Shown here: piece after piece, positions 49,168 to 57,912 of the stretch
Layout of the letters: each line of letters starts with the position of its first letter
How positions within the stretch are numbered: the first letter of the stretch is position 1
Source: Bacillota bacterium
Lineage (GTDB): Bacteria; Bacillota; UBA4882; UBA10575
Reading direction: 5' to 3'
Length of the DNA: 64,000 bases
Assembly: GCA_012839115.1 (NCBI GenBank)
Contig: DUNX01000004.1
Span: forward strand, 1 to 64,000
Program-made: the position numbers and the translations under genes
Notes under the pieces: generated by a model
What the model was told of the DNA's origin: nothing
Databases searched by the model: none
Seen by the model: only the letters and a program-made list of their open reading frames with translations

Positions 49168-49328
49168 GGCTACCCATTAGTTGAGTAGCCATCATCAGAT
49201 CATCGGCATCCGAACGAATCAGTGCCCCCGTCTTTCCAGCTCATGGTCACATTCATTCTGTTCCGCAGATACCTTTTACGGGGACTACGGACTTTCACCG
49301 ATTAGACTGCGCCCATGCTGGACGCAGT
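49168..49328 (-). mobile_element. Probable group II intron 5'-end remnant
   Basis: Read on the minus strand, the fragment begins GCGTCCAGCATGGGCGCAG, continues TCTAATCGGTGAAAGTCC (ends at 49289) and later has GGCTACTCAACTAATGGGTAGCC as a hairpin (49168-49190). GCCCAGCATGGGCGCAGTCTA followed by GGTGAAAGTCC is the pattern I recall at the 5' side of bacterial group II introns. No reverse-transcriptase ORF or intact 3' domain V is seen, so it would be a truncated relic. Another kind of repeat remains possible. Confidence 0.45.
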
Positions 49329-49371
49329 AAAAAGAAGCTTCCTGCCGGAAGGGTAGGGAGCTTCTTTTTTT
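49329..49371 (+). terminator. Rho-independent terminator after the DUF1611 gene
   Basis: AAAAAGAAGCT (49329-49339) pairs with AGCTTCTTTTT (49359-49369), with a further T-run. It can act in both directions. It adjoins the group II-like remnant. Confidence 0.75.
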
Positions 49372-49498
49372 CCTTTGCGTTCTCTTTCGATTGCGCTCTC
49401 TTTCGATATGTTTTGTCTTCCGTAACCATGTTTCCGGAGTTCCTGAATTCCAGGGTTGACTGCTTTGCGCAGAAATTTGGGTGAGTTACGTCAATTTC

Positions 49499-49939
49499 TC
49501 AATAATCATAAAAAATCTCTACTTTTTTTGAAGACGCTTTTTTGTTCCTAAGTTCAGTAAGGAGAGATTTTGTAAAACTGTTTAGTTTGTATTTTTCAAT
49601 CTCCTCCAAACCAACCCATATATAGTCTTCAGCCTCTTCATTTAATACAACATTGTAAGAATCTGTTTTACATAAAAAATCCAAAAATATAAAATGCTTC
49701 TTTTCATAAAAGGATTCGCTATATATGCTTTCTTTTAAACCTAATAACTGAAGATCGCAAATCTTTAACCCGGTTTCCTCCAATATTTCTCGTTTTAATG
49801 CCTCTTCCATTTTCTCTCCCAATTCAACGTGGCCACCTGGGATCACATATTCATCATTCCATTTGTGGGACTTACAGAGAAGTATTTTGTTGTCCGGGTT
49901 AAAAATAACAGCCCCAACAGTTAGCTCAGGATACTTCAT
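49499..49939 (-). CDS. Nudix hydrolase
   Basis: 146 residues with an intact Nudix box GHVELGEKMEEALKREILEE followed by TGL, in a compact MutT-like domain. It hydrolyses a nucleoside diphosphate linked to another group, substrate unknown. The gene is clearly more AT-rich than its neighbours, which suggests recent acquisition. It lies next to a group II intron-like remnant. Confidence 0.9.
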   Translation of the reverse strand: MKYPELTVGAVIFNPDNKILLCKSHKWNDEYVIPGGHVELGEKMEEALKREILEETGLKICDLQLLGLKESIYSESFYEKKHFIFLDFLCKTDSYNVVLNEEAEDYIWVGLEEIEKYKLNSFTKSLLTELRNKKASSKKVEIFYDY

Positions 49940-49987
49940 GGAAATTAACCTCTCTTATTACCCTGGCGTAATTTCATATAATGCCTT

Positions 49988-50022
49988 ATTCGCGCGGTAT
50001 GGCGCGGTGGCATGCGCGCTAA
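49988..50022. repeat. RY island between Nudix and secreted-protein genes
   Basis: ATTCGCGCGGTATGGCGCGG and GCATGCGCGC lie in the 79-bp space between two minus-strand genes. It matches the island composition seen elsewhere. Confidence 0.5.
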
Positions 50023-50759
50023 AAAGCCAGGGAATAGACGGCCGCGATCGACCCGTCCGGCCTTGGTATAATTGCGAAGGAGCCGTTTCGTTTCTGCCCC
50101 TCTTTATATTCCTTCAACATCCGCTCTGCCGGGCTCTCCACCAGAAAATAATAGGCGCTTAATGCACCAAAAACAAGAGCATTATAGTAATAATACTTAG
50201 AATCACTCTCATTGAAAAGAGACGGCCGGAATGTAAGATTATAAAGGCAAAAAACGGCACTGCTAATTGCGCTCGAAAGCCTTTCCACCTTTGCTTTATT
50301 CGCGACATGGGTCAAGACGGTATACGCCACCTCATCCCGCTCCCCCGGATCCCCAATTTTCCTTATCCGGTTATATTCCGATTCAACATAACCTGGCACA
50401 ATAAATGTATACAAGCCGACCCCGGTTAATATGATTCCAGCTGTCAAGGAGGCGCTACTATTATAGTCCGTATTTGTACTGGCAAGGATAAAAAGAAGGC
50501 CGGTCCCGGTCAAAATTCCTCCACCAATTTTCCGGCTCTTTCTCTCATCCTGCGCCAAGGTTGAAACGAAGCTCTCGGCTGAAGTTCCTCTCCGGACAGG
50601 CTTCGCCAGTTCTATGTGGGCAAAGAGCGGGGTCTCCGTATCTCCGATATACTCCGGCGCAAAATCCTGCAATGTAATGCGGAATTCTTTAGCTTGTACC
50701 GGTGAACCCATAGACGTGAACAAAAAGACAAAAAGGACAATTATTCCTGTTTTTTTCAC
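50019..50759 (-). CDS. Exported membrane protein of unknown function
   Basis: 246 residues. Signal peptide (MKKTGIIVLFVFLFTSMGSPVQA), a soluble part with two predicted membrane stretches (GGGILTGTGLLFILAS and LTAGIILTGVGLYTFIVPG), and later a hydrophobic ALVFGALSAYYFLV. It ends in YSLAF. I recognise no family. The terminal Phe and signal peptide would fit an envelope location. The GH12 gene lies upstream on the same strand. Confidence 0.6.
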   Translation of the reverse strand: MKKTGIIVLFVFLFTSMGSPVQAKEFRITLQDFAPEYIGDTETPLFAHIELAKPVRRGTSAESFVSTLAQDERKSRKIGGGILTGTGLLFILASTNTDYNSSASLTAGIILTGVGLYTFIVPGYVESEYNRIRKIGDPGERDEVAYTVLTHVANKAKVERLSSAISSAVFCLYNLTFRPSLFNESDSKYYYYNALVFGALSAYYFLVESPAERMLKEYKEGQKRNGSFAIIPRPDGSIAAVYSLAF

Positions 50760-50825
50760 CGTTTTCTCTCCTTCCCCCTCACCGGCCGGCGCCGGTAGAT
50801 ATTCATATCATGTCACTTATTATAT

Positions 50826-50861
50826 ATTATAGCACATTTGTTAAGGTTAGGAAAAAGGCCA
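50826..50861 (-). promoter_or_regulatory. Possible -10 box before the exported protein gene
   Basis: TATAAT on the minus strand (complement of 50826-50831), 66 bp before the start of the preceding gene, lies in a short AT-rich stretch. A -35 box 16 bp upstream (TTCCTA) is weak. Confidence 0.35.
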
Positions 50862-51749
50862 TTATTTGCCGGTTCTGCCGGACGCGACCCGCTTGCCGTT
50901 TATCACGTAATCCAATTTTTTAATATGCACCCGGCCGGCGGTATGATCTCCGTACTCCATCCCGAACTCCAGGGAACCCAGCCAGAGGCGGCCGCTTCTT
51001 TGGTGTTCCTCCTGAATATAATCGAGAAAAGGCTTTATATTTACTACCTCGGGAATCGTTCCTTTCTCCTTAATCCTGAATTGATGGTAATGCCAACCCC
51101 ACCCGTTCTCTTCGCTCCAATTAGGCACTGATAGGCAATACGCATATTCATATTGATGATCCTTCACAGCCTCCGAATCCTCCCAATCCTCTTCCGCCGG
51201 GTCCCAGGGTACATCTTTCCAATCAAACCAGATCATGATCTCATCGGTGATGCTATCCTCCACCTTATCCCCGGGCTTATCTTCCGTTAACCAGACCTCA
51301 AAAGCCAGGTTCCACCAGGCGTTATCTCCTGTATCGTGCAGTATCTTATAATCCAGGTCCATTTCCATGACCAGAGAAGCAACCTCCTCCAACTGCAGCG
51401 GCAACCCGCTCCCTTCGAGGAAATACTCTTCGTGTTGGCCCCACGGTTTCACACCGAAGACGACTTCCGGATAATTGCCATTTTCCCTGGTTTTTCCTCT
51501 CTCCCAACTCCAGCCGTAGCTGCCGTCGGTATATTGGTAAATAGTCTGGGTAGTATTTTCTGTGGTGCCCCACATGTTATTTGTCAGGAGAAATCCGGGG
51601 GCAACCTTGATTCTAGCCCAATTGTCTTCCTTTGTTTTTATGATTTCAGGATCAGTAGGGTCTGGTACGGGCCGGCAGCCGGCCGGAACAAGGAAAAATA
51701 CCGTCAGGAATAAATAGAGAAAAGATGCTCTCATTCTTGATGAACTCAT
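50862..51749 (-). CDS. GH12 family glucanase-like lipoprotein
   Basis: 295 residues. Lipobox PAGC (Cys near residue 24) after a signal peptide, then a GH12 beta-jelly-roll: LTNNMWGTT, YPEVVFGVKPW, WNLAFEVWLTE, nucleophile Glu in DEIMIWFDW and acid/base Glu in LGSLEFGMEYGDHTAGR. It should cleave beta-1,4-glucan or xyloglucan at the cell surface, tethered by lipid. With GH51 and GH43 enzymes upstream it points to plant hemicellulose use. The gene is preceded by a 300-bp spacer shared with the divergent porin-like gene. Confidence 0.85.
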   Translation of the reverse strand: MSSSRMRASFLYLFLTVFFLVPAGCRPVPDPTDPEIIKTKEDNWARIKVAPGFLLTNNMWGTTENTTQTIYQYTDGSYGWSWERGKTRENGNYPEVVFGVKPWGQHEEYFLEGSGLPLQLEEVASLVMEMDLDYKILHDTGDNAWWNLAFEVWLTEDKPGDKVEDSITDEIMIWFDWKDVPWDPAEEDWEDSEAVKDHQYEYAYCLSVPNWSEENGWGWHYHQFRIKEKGTIPEVVNIKPFLDYIQEEHQRSGRLWLGSLEFGMEYGDHTAGRVHIKKLDYVINGKRVASGRTGK

Positions 51750-52052
51750 TCGTGTTGTAGACTCCTTTCAATGTTACTTGCAACCTTAAAGACGCCTGCT
51801 ATTTACGGGGAATAATTTTATGGGTGATATAGCAGCCTCCTTTCCTCGATAATTTTTGGGTGAACCTCAGAATCCTGGTCCTCTTATTCTTTCTATCGGC
51901 TATTTCCTTTAAAACCCGACAGTAATTTTTCGCCAACGGTTACCTTTGCCAAGAGGATTTTTTTGTCCGGTGCTGAAATAAATTAAAGGTTTTCCACATG
52001 TTTGGAAAACCAGGCCGGCAGGCACCCACAGGCGTAATACGGAGGGATAACC
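51750..52052. other. Divergent spacer between GH12 and porin-like genes
   Basis: This 303-bp region holds no gene I can support. An AT-rich stretch near 51955-51990 precedes the porin-like gene; TTTTTTTGTCCGG is visible but no clear promoter pair. A regulator binding site may be present but was not identified. Confidence 0.4.
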
Positions 52053-52967
52053 ATGTCAAAACCAGTTCCTACAGGAGTTATTCTGAAAAGACTCCGCACC
52101 ATACTTCTTTCTTTTGTTGCGGTTATGTTGGCGGCCGCTTCGTCCCACGCGGCATTTGTCGACGGGGGAGACCTTAAGGTACGCTTTTTTATTGAGCCCG
52201 ATAATTCCGGTTTTGCCTTTGACCGTCTCGCTCTCAATTTCAACGCCGGTTTAGGCGCAAAGGACGGGATAAAGGGAGAGTTTAAATGGGGAAGCAGTGG
52301 AGTGGATACCGTCGCTTACTACTATATTAATGATGTGATCCGGAAAGACGAGGTCAATATCGGCCGGTTTTATGTGAACTGGGCCTCCGCTTCCTCGGCG
52401 ACTATCAATGGCAGCCTGGCCCAGAACCTGCAATGGTGGGGAGGGGTAGCCGTACCGCCCGACTCCGGGTTTTACAAAGGAATTGGGGTAAAATACAAGA
52501 CTGATTTTGAAAAGTTTGCCTTTGTAGCATCCGTATCAAATTCCGACTTCGGAGATGGAACCGATCTGGCCGGCCGGGGAAGTTTTCAGCTTAATCCGGA
52601 TCTGCAAATCGGGGTGGGGGTGGCTTCCATAAACCGTCACCGGGTCGCAAATGCCAGCGATCTCGGGCTGTTGGTTGACGCCGGTTACCACACCGGGCCG
52701 TTTCATCTCCTCTGTGAAGTGGTGGGTATCAACAGCCGGCGGCAGAATGACTCGGAGACTAATTTCGGGTTTTACGCGGAAGCCGCTTATGAGCTTTCAA
52801 AGAAATCCCTTTTGTACGGTGGTTTTTACGGGGCTAATTCTCTAACCGATGATATGCTGGTTGTCGGCTATAAAAACAATATAACGTCCCATGCGGCCGT
52901 CCAGGGAGAAATCCTCAACACCCGGGATAATTGGCACCTGACACTGGGGTTAGATGTGAATTTTTAG
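52053..52967 (+). CDS. Predicted outer-membrane porin-like beta-barrel
   Basis: 304 residues. Signal peptide (about 1-33, ending SSHA), then alternating aromatic/polar strand-like segments (FDRLALNFNAGLGAKDG, YYINDVIRKDEVNIGRFYVNW, ILNTRDNWHLTLGLDVNF) and a C-terminal Phe, typical of barrels inserted by BAM. GGAGGGATAACC precedes the ATG. It is next to the GH12 lipoprotein gene and divergent from it. It could pass sugars or other small solutes across an outer membrane; no selectivity can be read. Confidence 0.7.
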   Translation: MSKPVPTGVILKRLRTILLSFVAVMLAAASSHAAFVDGGDLKVRFFIEPDNSGFAFDRLALNFNAGLGAKDGIKGEFKWGSSGVDTVAYYYINDVIRKDEVNIGRFYVNWASASSATINGSLAQNLQWWGGVAVPPDSGFYKGIGVKYKTDFEKFAFVASVSNSDFGDGTDLAGRGSFQLNPDLQIGVGVASINRHRVANASDLGLLVDAGYHTGPFHLLCEVVGINSRRQNDSETNFGFYAEAAYELSKKSLLYGGFYGANSLTDDMLVVGYKNNITSHAAVQGEILNTRDNWHLTLGLDVNF

Positions 52968-52979
52968 GGGCGGTTGGTA

Positions 52980-54167
52980 TTACCCGCCCCTTTCTGCCAG
53001 GACTCCGTAAAGAATCTCCAAACCTTCTTCCAAATCCTCCTTGTTGATATTCAGGGGAGGTAAAAGCCGGATTGCCGTAGGGGTAACAGCATTAATCAGT
53101 AAGCCCCGGTTAAGACAGGTCTCGACTACCGGCTTGGCCGGGCCGGAGAGTTCCAGGGCGAGCATCAGGCCGAGCCCTCTTACTTCCTTGATTACAGGGA
53201 GTTTCTCCCGCCACTCGCTGAAGAGCGCGGTCAATTCCCGGCCCAGCCGGCCGGCCCTCCCCGGCAGATCTTCCTCTTCCATTATCCGCAGCACTTCCAG
53301 GGCAACGGCAAAGGCCATACCTCCGCCGCCTACGGTGGTACTATGATCGCCCGGTTCCAGAACAGCCGCCTCCTCCCGGGCCAGCACGGCGCCGAAAGGA
53401 ATTCCATGCCCCAATGCTTTTGCCAAGGTCAGGACATCGGGTTTAACACCTGTATGTTCCCAGGCGAAAAACCGCCCGGTCCGGCCGAGACCGGTCTGGA
53501 CCTCATCCATCATCAAAAGCAACCGGTGTTTCCGGCAGAGTTCCGCCAAGCCCTGGATAAACTCTTTTGTCACCGGCCGTACTCCCCCCTCACCCTGGAC
53601 CGGCTCAACCAAGACGGCACAGGTCCGGTCATTGACCGCCGCTTCCCAGGCGGCAAGGTCGTTAAGGGGCGCATAGCGGAATCCTTCCGGCAGCGGTGAA
53701 AAGGCCTCCTGGTACTTGGGCTGCCCGGTCGCGGCCAGTGCGCCCATGGTCCGGCCGTGGAAGGAACCGGTCGCTGTGATAATCTCGTATTTTCCCCCCA
53801 GTTTCCGGCCGTATTTCCGCGCCAGCTTGATGGCGGCCTCATTGGCCTCGGCCCCGCTGTTACAGAAGAAGACCCGGTCCAGGCCGGAGAGGTCTTTTAA
53901 CCCCTCGGCGAGCTCCACTTGCTCCTCAAGGAAGAAATAATTGGAGACATGGAGAACCTTCGCCGCCTGCCGTTGCATGACCGAAACCAACCGGGGATGG
54001 GAATGGCCCAGGGCCAAAACAGCGATCCCGCTCAAGAAATCCAGATATTTTTTGCCGTCGGTATCGAAAAGATATGCGCCTTCACCACGGGTAAAAACCG
54101 CCGGTAACCGGAGAACGTTCCTCATCATCACCTTTTCTCCCCTGGCCAATAATTCCTGCATTTTCAT
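52980..54167 (-). CDS. argD: Acetylornithine aminotransferase
   Basis: 395 residues. Class III PLP enzyme with FLSGIAVLALGHSHP, the PLP-phosphate site in FFCNSGAEANEAAIKLARKYG (approximate), DEVQTGLGRTG and the Schiff-base lysine in LTLAKALGHGIPFGA. It converts N-acetylglutamate semialdehyde to N-acetylornithine. Last gene of argC-argJ-argB-argD. It converges on the porin-like gene. Confidence 0.94.
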   Translation of the reverse strand: MKMQELLARGEKVMMRNVLRLPAVFTRGEGAYLFDTDGKKYLDFLSGIAVLALGHSHPRLVSVMQRQAAKVLHVSNYFFLEEQVELAEGLKDLSGLDRVFFCNSGAEANEAAIKLARKYGRKLGGKYEIITATGSFHGRTMGALAATGQPKYQEAFSPLPEGFRYAPLNDLAAWEAAVNDRTCAVLVEPVQGEGGVRPVTKEFIQGLAELCRKHRLLLMMDEVQTGLGRTGRFFAWEHTGVKPDVLTLAKALGHGIPFGAVLAREEAAVLEPGDHSTTVGGGGMAFAVALEVLRIMEEEDLPGRAGRLGRELTALFSEWREKLPVIKEVRGLGLMLALELSGPAKPVVETCLNRGLLINAVTPTAIRLLPPLNINKEDLEEGLEILYGVLAERGG

Positions 54168-54186
54168 GGCATTACCCTCCCAGATC

Positions 54187-55050
54187 TTATTCCACCACCA
54201 TTGAGCCGATACCTTTATCAGTTAAAACCTCCAACAACAAGGAGTGCGGCCGCCGTCCGTCGATAATATGCGTCCGGCTCACCCCGTGCCGTAATGCATA
54301 GATGCAGGCTTGCACTTTAGGAATCATTCCGCTGCCGATCCGGCCGTCCTCAATCATCTCCAGCGCCTTGGCGATCTTCAGTTTCGAAATCAAGGTGGAA
54401 CTGTCGGCCGGGTCTTCGTGAATCCCTTCTACATCCGTTAGGATAATCAACTTCTCCGCTTGCAACGCCGCGGCCAATTCCCCGGCCACGGTATCGGCGT
54501 TGATATTGTAGATCTCGCCTTCACCACCCACCCCGACAGTGGCAACTACCGGTATATAGCCTTTGACCAACAAAGTGTGGAGCAATTCCGGGTTGACACG
54601 CTCCACTTCACCGACAAACCCCAGATCCTCCCCGCCGGACAGTTTTTTCTTGGCGGCAATCAACAGGCCTCCGTCCTGTCCGGAAAGACCGGCTGCCTTC
54701 ACCCCGACATGGTTTAACATGGTGACCAGTTCCTTATTGATCTTGCCGGCCAGGACCATATTGACTACTTCCATCGTCTCCCGGTCGGTCACCCTCTGCC
54801 CATGCAGGATTATGCTTTTCTTCCCGATCCTCTCCAGCATCTCGGTGATCTCCGGTCCACCGCCGTGCACCAGGACGGGATTCAACCCCAAATACTTGAG
54901 GAGCGTGATATCCAACATGACCGACTGCTTAAGCTCAAGGTCACACATGGCGTGCCCGCCGTATTTAATCACAAAGGTCTTCCCATGAAACGCCCGTATG
55001 TAAGGGATCGCTTCAATTAGAACCTGTGCCCGGTTCATGATCTCTTCCAT
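54187..55050 (-). CDS. argB: Acetylglutamate kinase
   Basis: About 287 residues. Amino-acid kinase fold with FVIKYGGHAM, VLVHGGGPEI, and NADTVAGELAAALQAEKLIIL. It phosphorylates N-acetylglutamate, normally the arginine-feedback step; a long N-terminal helix of the inhibitable type is suggested by residues before FVIKYGG. The start is uncertain between the ATGs at 55050 and 55038; I chose 55050 from its GGGTG site. Confidence 0.93.
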   Translation of the reverse strand: MEEIMNRAQVLIEAIPYIRAFHGKTFVIKYGGHAMCDLELKQSVMLDITLLKYLGLNPVLVHGGGPEITEMLERIGKKSIILHGQRVTDRETMEVVNMVLAGKINKELVTMLNHVGVKAAGLSGQDGGLLIAAKKKLSGGEDLGFVGEVERVNPELLHTLLVKGYIPVVATVGVGGEGEIYNINADTVAGELAAALQAEKLIILTDVEGIHEDPADSSTLISKLKIAKALEMIEDGRIGSGMIPKVQACIYALRHGVSRTHIIDGRRPHSLLLEVLTDKGIGSMVVE

Positions 55051-55095
55051 CTCTTGCACCCGTTTTCTCCCTCCGTTCAAGGATCGTTCCTTTTG

Positions 55096-55210
55096 TACGA
55101 ATGCACAGCGTACCTACGCTGAACGGTCCGTTGCAATACGCACAGGCACGCGGTGCGTAACCGGGAAAAACCCGCTAAACCATACGTTATTTCCACAGGC
55201 GCGCGCAGCA
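55096..55210. repeat. RY island between argB and argJ
   Basis: The 208-bp gap between argB and argJ carries GTACGAATGCACAGCGTACC, CAGGCACGCGGTGCGTAAC and GGCGCGCGCAGCACGTAAAG. This is one of the larger islands and lies inside what should be an arg operon. No terminator or promoter is clear. Confidence 0.6.
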
Positions 55211-55258
55211 CGTAAAGGACAAACGCACATAAAGTTCCACAGGAGTATAGCACATGCT

Positions 55259-56455
55259 TTATGAACGGTAACTGGCGTTTATTCTTACATAATCATACGA
55301 AAGGTCACATGTCCATATGCCGGCTTCTGCCGCGCCCCGGTGGAGATTGATCACCACCTCCACCTCGGGGGCTTTCAGAATCCGTGCCGCCTCCTCCTCG
55401 GAAAACTCAAGGCCCTTTCCTTCCTTAAAAACGGTTAAACCGCCCAGGCTGATCTCGGTTGTCTCCGGGGAAAAATCAATCCCCGAATAGCCAACAGCCG
55501 CCAAAATCCGGCCCCAATTGGCATCTTCCCCAAAAAAAGCCGTCTTCACCAGGTTGGAATTGGCCACGGCCCTGGCGGCTACCTCCGCCTCTTCCTCAGT
55601 GGCGGCCCCGGTCACACGGACCGTTATAAACTTGGTGGCGCCTTCTCCGTCTTGAACGAGCATTTTGGCCAATTCCGCGGCCACGTCATATAAGGCGGCC
55701 TTAAACTCATCCAGGTTCCGTCCACGGGTTACCGGCGGGGCGTCGGCCCTACCGTTGGCCAGAAGGAAAACCGTATCATTGGTACTGGTATCGCCGTCCA
55801 CGGTGATCCGGTTAAAGGTCAGGGCGTTAACCTCCCGCAGCGCTTCCCGGAGGAGCTCCCTTTCCACCCGGGCATCGGTGGTAATGACCGCCAGCAACGT
55901 GGCCATCTTGGGATTGATCATCCCCGATCCTTTGGCCATCCCCCCGATCCGCACTTCTCCGCCGCCCAATTCCAAACGGCGGCCCCATTCTTTCGGGCGG
56001 GTGTCCGTGGTCATAATCGCCCTGGCCGCCGCCCCGCCGGAGGGGGAAAGGCTGTTAACCAGGGCGGGTAGGGCATCCAGGATCTTCCCGACCGGTAAAG
56101 GTACGCCGATGACACCGGTGGAACCCAGAAGGACCTCCTCAGGAGAGATCTGTAACAAACCGGCGGTTTTCGCCGCCACCGCCCGGGCATCCTGCAAACC
56201 CTGCTCTCCCAGGCAGGCATTGGCGTTACCGCTATTGATCACCACCGCCCGGGCATATTCCGCCGCCAGGTGCTCCCGGCTGACGATTACCGGAGCGGCC
56301 TTAACTTTGTTGGTGGTAAAAACCCCGGCCGCAATAGCCGGGCTTTCGGAAAAAACCAGCGCCAGGTCGGGCGCGCCGTCTTTTTTCAAGCCGCAGGAAA
56401 GCCCGGCCGCGGCGAAACCCCGCGGCCCGGTTACCCCGCCGTCCAAATACGTCAT
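55259..56455 (-). CDS. argJ: Bifunctional ornithine acetyltransferase/N-acetylglutamate synthase
   Basis: 398 residues. ArgJ proenzyme that self-cleaves before Thr in NPKMATLLAVITTD, making alpha and beta chains. Other family blocks are INSGNANACLGEQG, STGVIGVPLP and VDGDTSTNDTVFLLANG. It recycles the acetyl group from acetylornithine to glutamate. Second gene of the arg cluster. Confidence 0.95.
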   Translation of the reverse strand: MTYLDGGVTGPRGFAAAGLSCGLKKDGAPDLALVFSESPAIAAGVFTTNKVKAAPVIVSREHLAAEYARAVVINSGNANACLGEQGLQDARAVAAKTAGLLQISPEEVLLGSTGVIGVPLPVGKILDALPALVNSLSPSGGAAARAIMTTDTRPKEWGRRLELGGGEVRIGGMAKGSGMINPKMATLLAVITTDARVERELLREALREVNALTFNRITVDGDTSTNDTVFLLANGRADAPPVTRGRNLDEFKAALYDVAAELAKMLVQDGEGATKFITVRVTGAATEEEAEVAARAVANSNLVKTAFFGEDANWGRILAAVGYSGIDFSPETTEISLGGLTVFKEGKGLEFSEEEAARILKAPEVEVVINLHRGAAEAGIWTCDLSYDYVRINASYRS

Positions 56456-56481
56456 TTTGCCTCATCCCTTACTCTTTTTGA

Positions 56482-57525
56482 TTACGGCCAGATTCCGGAG
56501 GCCGTGAGCCCCAGGGTCTCATCAAAACCGTAAAGAATGTTCATGTTTTGAACTGCCTGCCCGGCAGCGCCTTTCACCATATTATCCAAGGCGGAAAGAA
56601 CAATGATCTGGCCGGTCCGGGGGTCAAACCGCGCCGCCACTTGACACCGGTTGGAAAAAAGCACCCCTTTTGTTTGTGGAAGCAACGGTTCCGGCAAGGG
56701 CACGACAAACGGCTCTCCGGCATAAAAATCCTGATAGATTTCGAATAACTCCGCATCGGAGAGGGCCCTGGCCGCCGGCAGGTAAATTGTGGCAAAGAGC
56801 CCTCTGCTCACCGGGAAGAGATGGGGGGTGAAGATTACCCGGACCTCCCGCCCGGCCACCCGGCCTGCCTCTTCTTCGATCTCCGGAGTATGCCTATGCC
56901 CAACCAGCCCATAAGCGCGGAAATCCCCATCCATCTCCGCATAGTGCAGGTCAGCCCGGAGGGCGCGTCCGGCTCCGGAGACCCCGGACTTGGCATCAAC
57001 GATCACCGGGCCTTCCGTGACCAGGTCGGCCTTTAAGAGCGGCGCCATGGCCAAGAGGGCCGCTGTGGGATAACAGCCGGGATTCCCCACCACCCGGGCT
57101 TCTTTTATCTCTTCCCTGTGGAGCTCCGGCAGGCCGTAAACAGCCTCTGCCAGCAAAGAAGGGGCGGCATGGGTCACTTTGTACCACTTCTCATAGATAC
57201 CCACCCGGCGGAAACGGAAATCCGCCCCTAGATCAATAACCTTGCCGCCTTGCCGCAAAAAGTCCGGCGCCAATTTGGCCGCAACTCCGTGCGGCGTGCA
57301 AAGGAAAAACAGCTCACAGCCGGAAAAAGCCGGGTCTTCAGGATAAACGACCGGCAAATCTCCGATGGCCACTCCCCGTAAAGATGGAAAGACCTCGGCC
57401 AGCCGCAGTCCGGCTTGCGAACGGGAGGCTGCGGCCACAACCTCCACCTCTGGGTGTCCTGCAAGCAACCGTAGCAATTCCCCGCCGGCATACCCATTAA
57501 CCCCGATTATTCCTGCCTTGACCAT
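56482..57525 (-). CDS. argC: N-acetyl-gamma-glutamyl-phosphate reductase
   Basis: 347 residues. NAD(P)-binding start VKAGIIGVNGYAGGELLRLL and the catalytic cysteine in VGNPGCYPTAALLA. It reduces N-acetylglutamyl phosphate to the semialdehyde. First gene of argC-argJ-argB-argD behind a near-consensus promoter. Confidence 0.95.
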   Translation of the reverse strand: MVKAGIIGVNGYAGGELLRLLAGHPEVEVVAAASRSQAGLRLAEVFPSLRGVAIGDLPVVYPEDPAFSGCELFFLCTPHGVAAKLAPDFLRQGGKVIDLGADFRFRRVGIYEKWYKVTHAAPSLLAEAVYGLPELHREEIKEARVVGNPGCYPTAALLAMAPLLKADLVTEGPVIVDAKSGVSGAGRALRADLHYAEMDGDFRAYGLVGHRHTPEIEEEAGRVAGREVRVIFTPHLFPVSRGLFATIYLPAARALSDAELFEIYQDFYAGEPFVVPLPEPLLPQTKGVLFSNRCQVAARFDPRTGQIIVLSALDNMVKGAAGQAVQNMNILYGFDETLGLTASGIWP

Positions 57526-57563
57526 TCTATTGCCTCCTTGAACCAGAACGTAGTATGCCTAAT

Positions 57564-57592
57564 ATTATATACCAAGCCGGACCCTTTGGCAA
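57564..57592 (-). promoter_or_regulatory. SigA promoter of the arg operon
   Basis: TTGCCA (complement of 57587-57592) and TATAAT (complement of 57564-57569) are spaced exactly 17 bp, about 39 bp before argC. AT-rich sequence just upstream (57592-57630), with AATATTCATT on the minus strand, could include an ArgR half-site, but a full ARG box is not evident. Confidence 0.8.
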
Positions 57593-57611
57593 TATATTAA
57601 TACAATTTTAA

Positions 57612-57707
57612 TGAATATTTATGACATGTCCTAATCAAAAAAGTAAAATCCACCCCCTTAAGACTGATGGGCGGTCAGTTTTCAATTGATTATTTATGAC
57701 TTGCCCT
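57612..57707. repeat. Duplicated 21-bp segment around the DUF2007 stop
   Basis: TGAATATTTATGACATGTCCT (57612-57632) and TGATTATTTATGACTTGCCCT (57687-57707) agree at 18 of 21 positions. The second spans the stop codon of the DUF2007 gene; the first is a lone copy of its tail. It looks like a partial duplication. Confidence 0.5.
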
Positions 57708-57912
57708 CTAAAACCTCCCTGGCCTTCGCCAGGTCTTCCCGGCGCACCTTAATCTTTAGGCCGAAAACACCCCCGTAGGCGCTGCCAAAACCTTCATCCG
57801 GGATATACGAAGGGATCCCGGAACCCTGGAGAATGCTGCGGATCAGATCGGCCCGGACCAGGGTGTCGACTTCGATTAAGGTTACCAGTTCGTCTTTGCG
57901 GTTATCCCGCAT
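57694..57912 (-). CDS. DUF2007 domain protein
   Basis: 72 residues. Small domain often labelled putative signal-transducing: [34 protein letters not shown], then [18 protein letters not shown]. Its start overlaps the ilvD stop, so it is translated with ilvD. Function unknown. Confidence 0.8.
   Translation of the reverse strand: MRDNRKDELVTLIEVDTLVRADLIRSILQGSGIPSYIPDEGFGSAYGGVFGLKIKVRREDLAKAREVLEGKS

Noticed and set aside
49230-49328. Small coding gene ending in DFHRLDCAHAGR
   Set aside because: The same translation occurs antisense to group II intron 5' ends, so an intron relic is more likely than a gene.
57592-57640. ARG box upstream of argC
   Set aside because: Half-site AATATTCATT is present but no paired palindrome or second half could be found.
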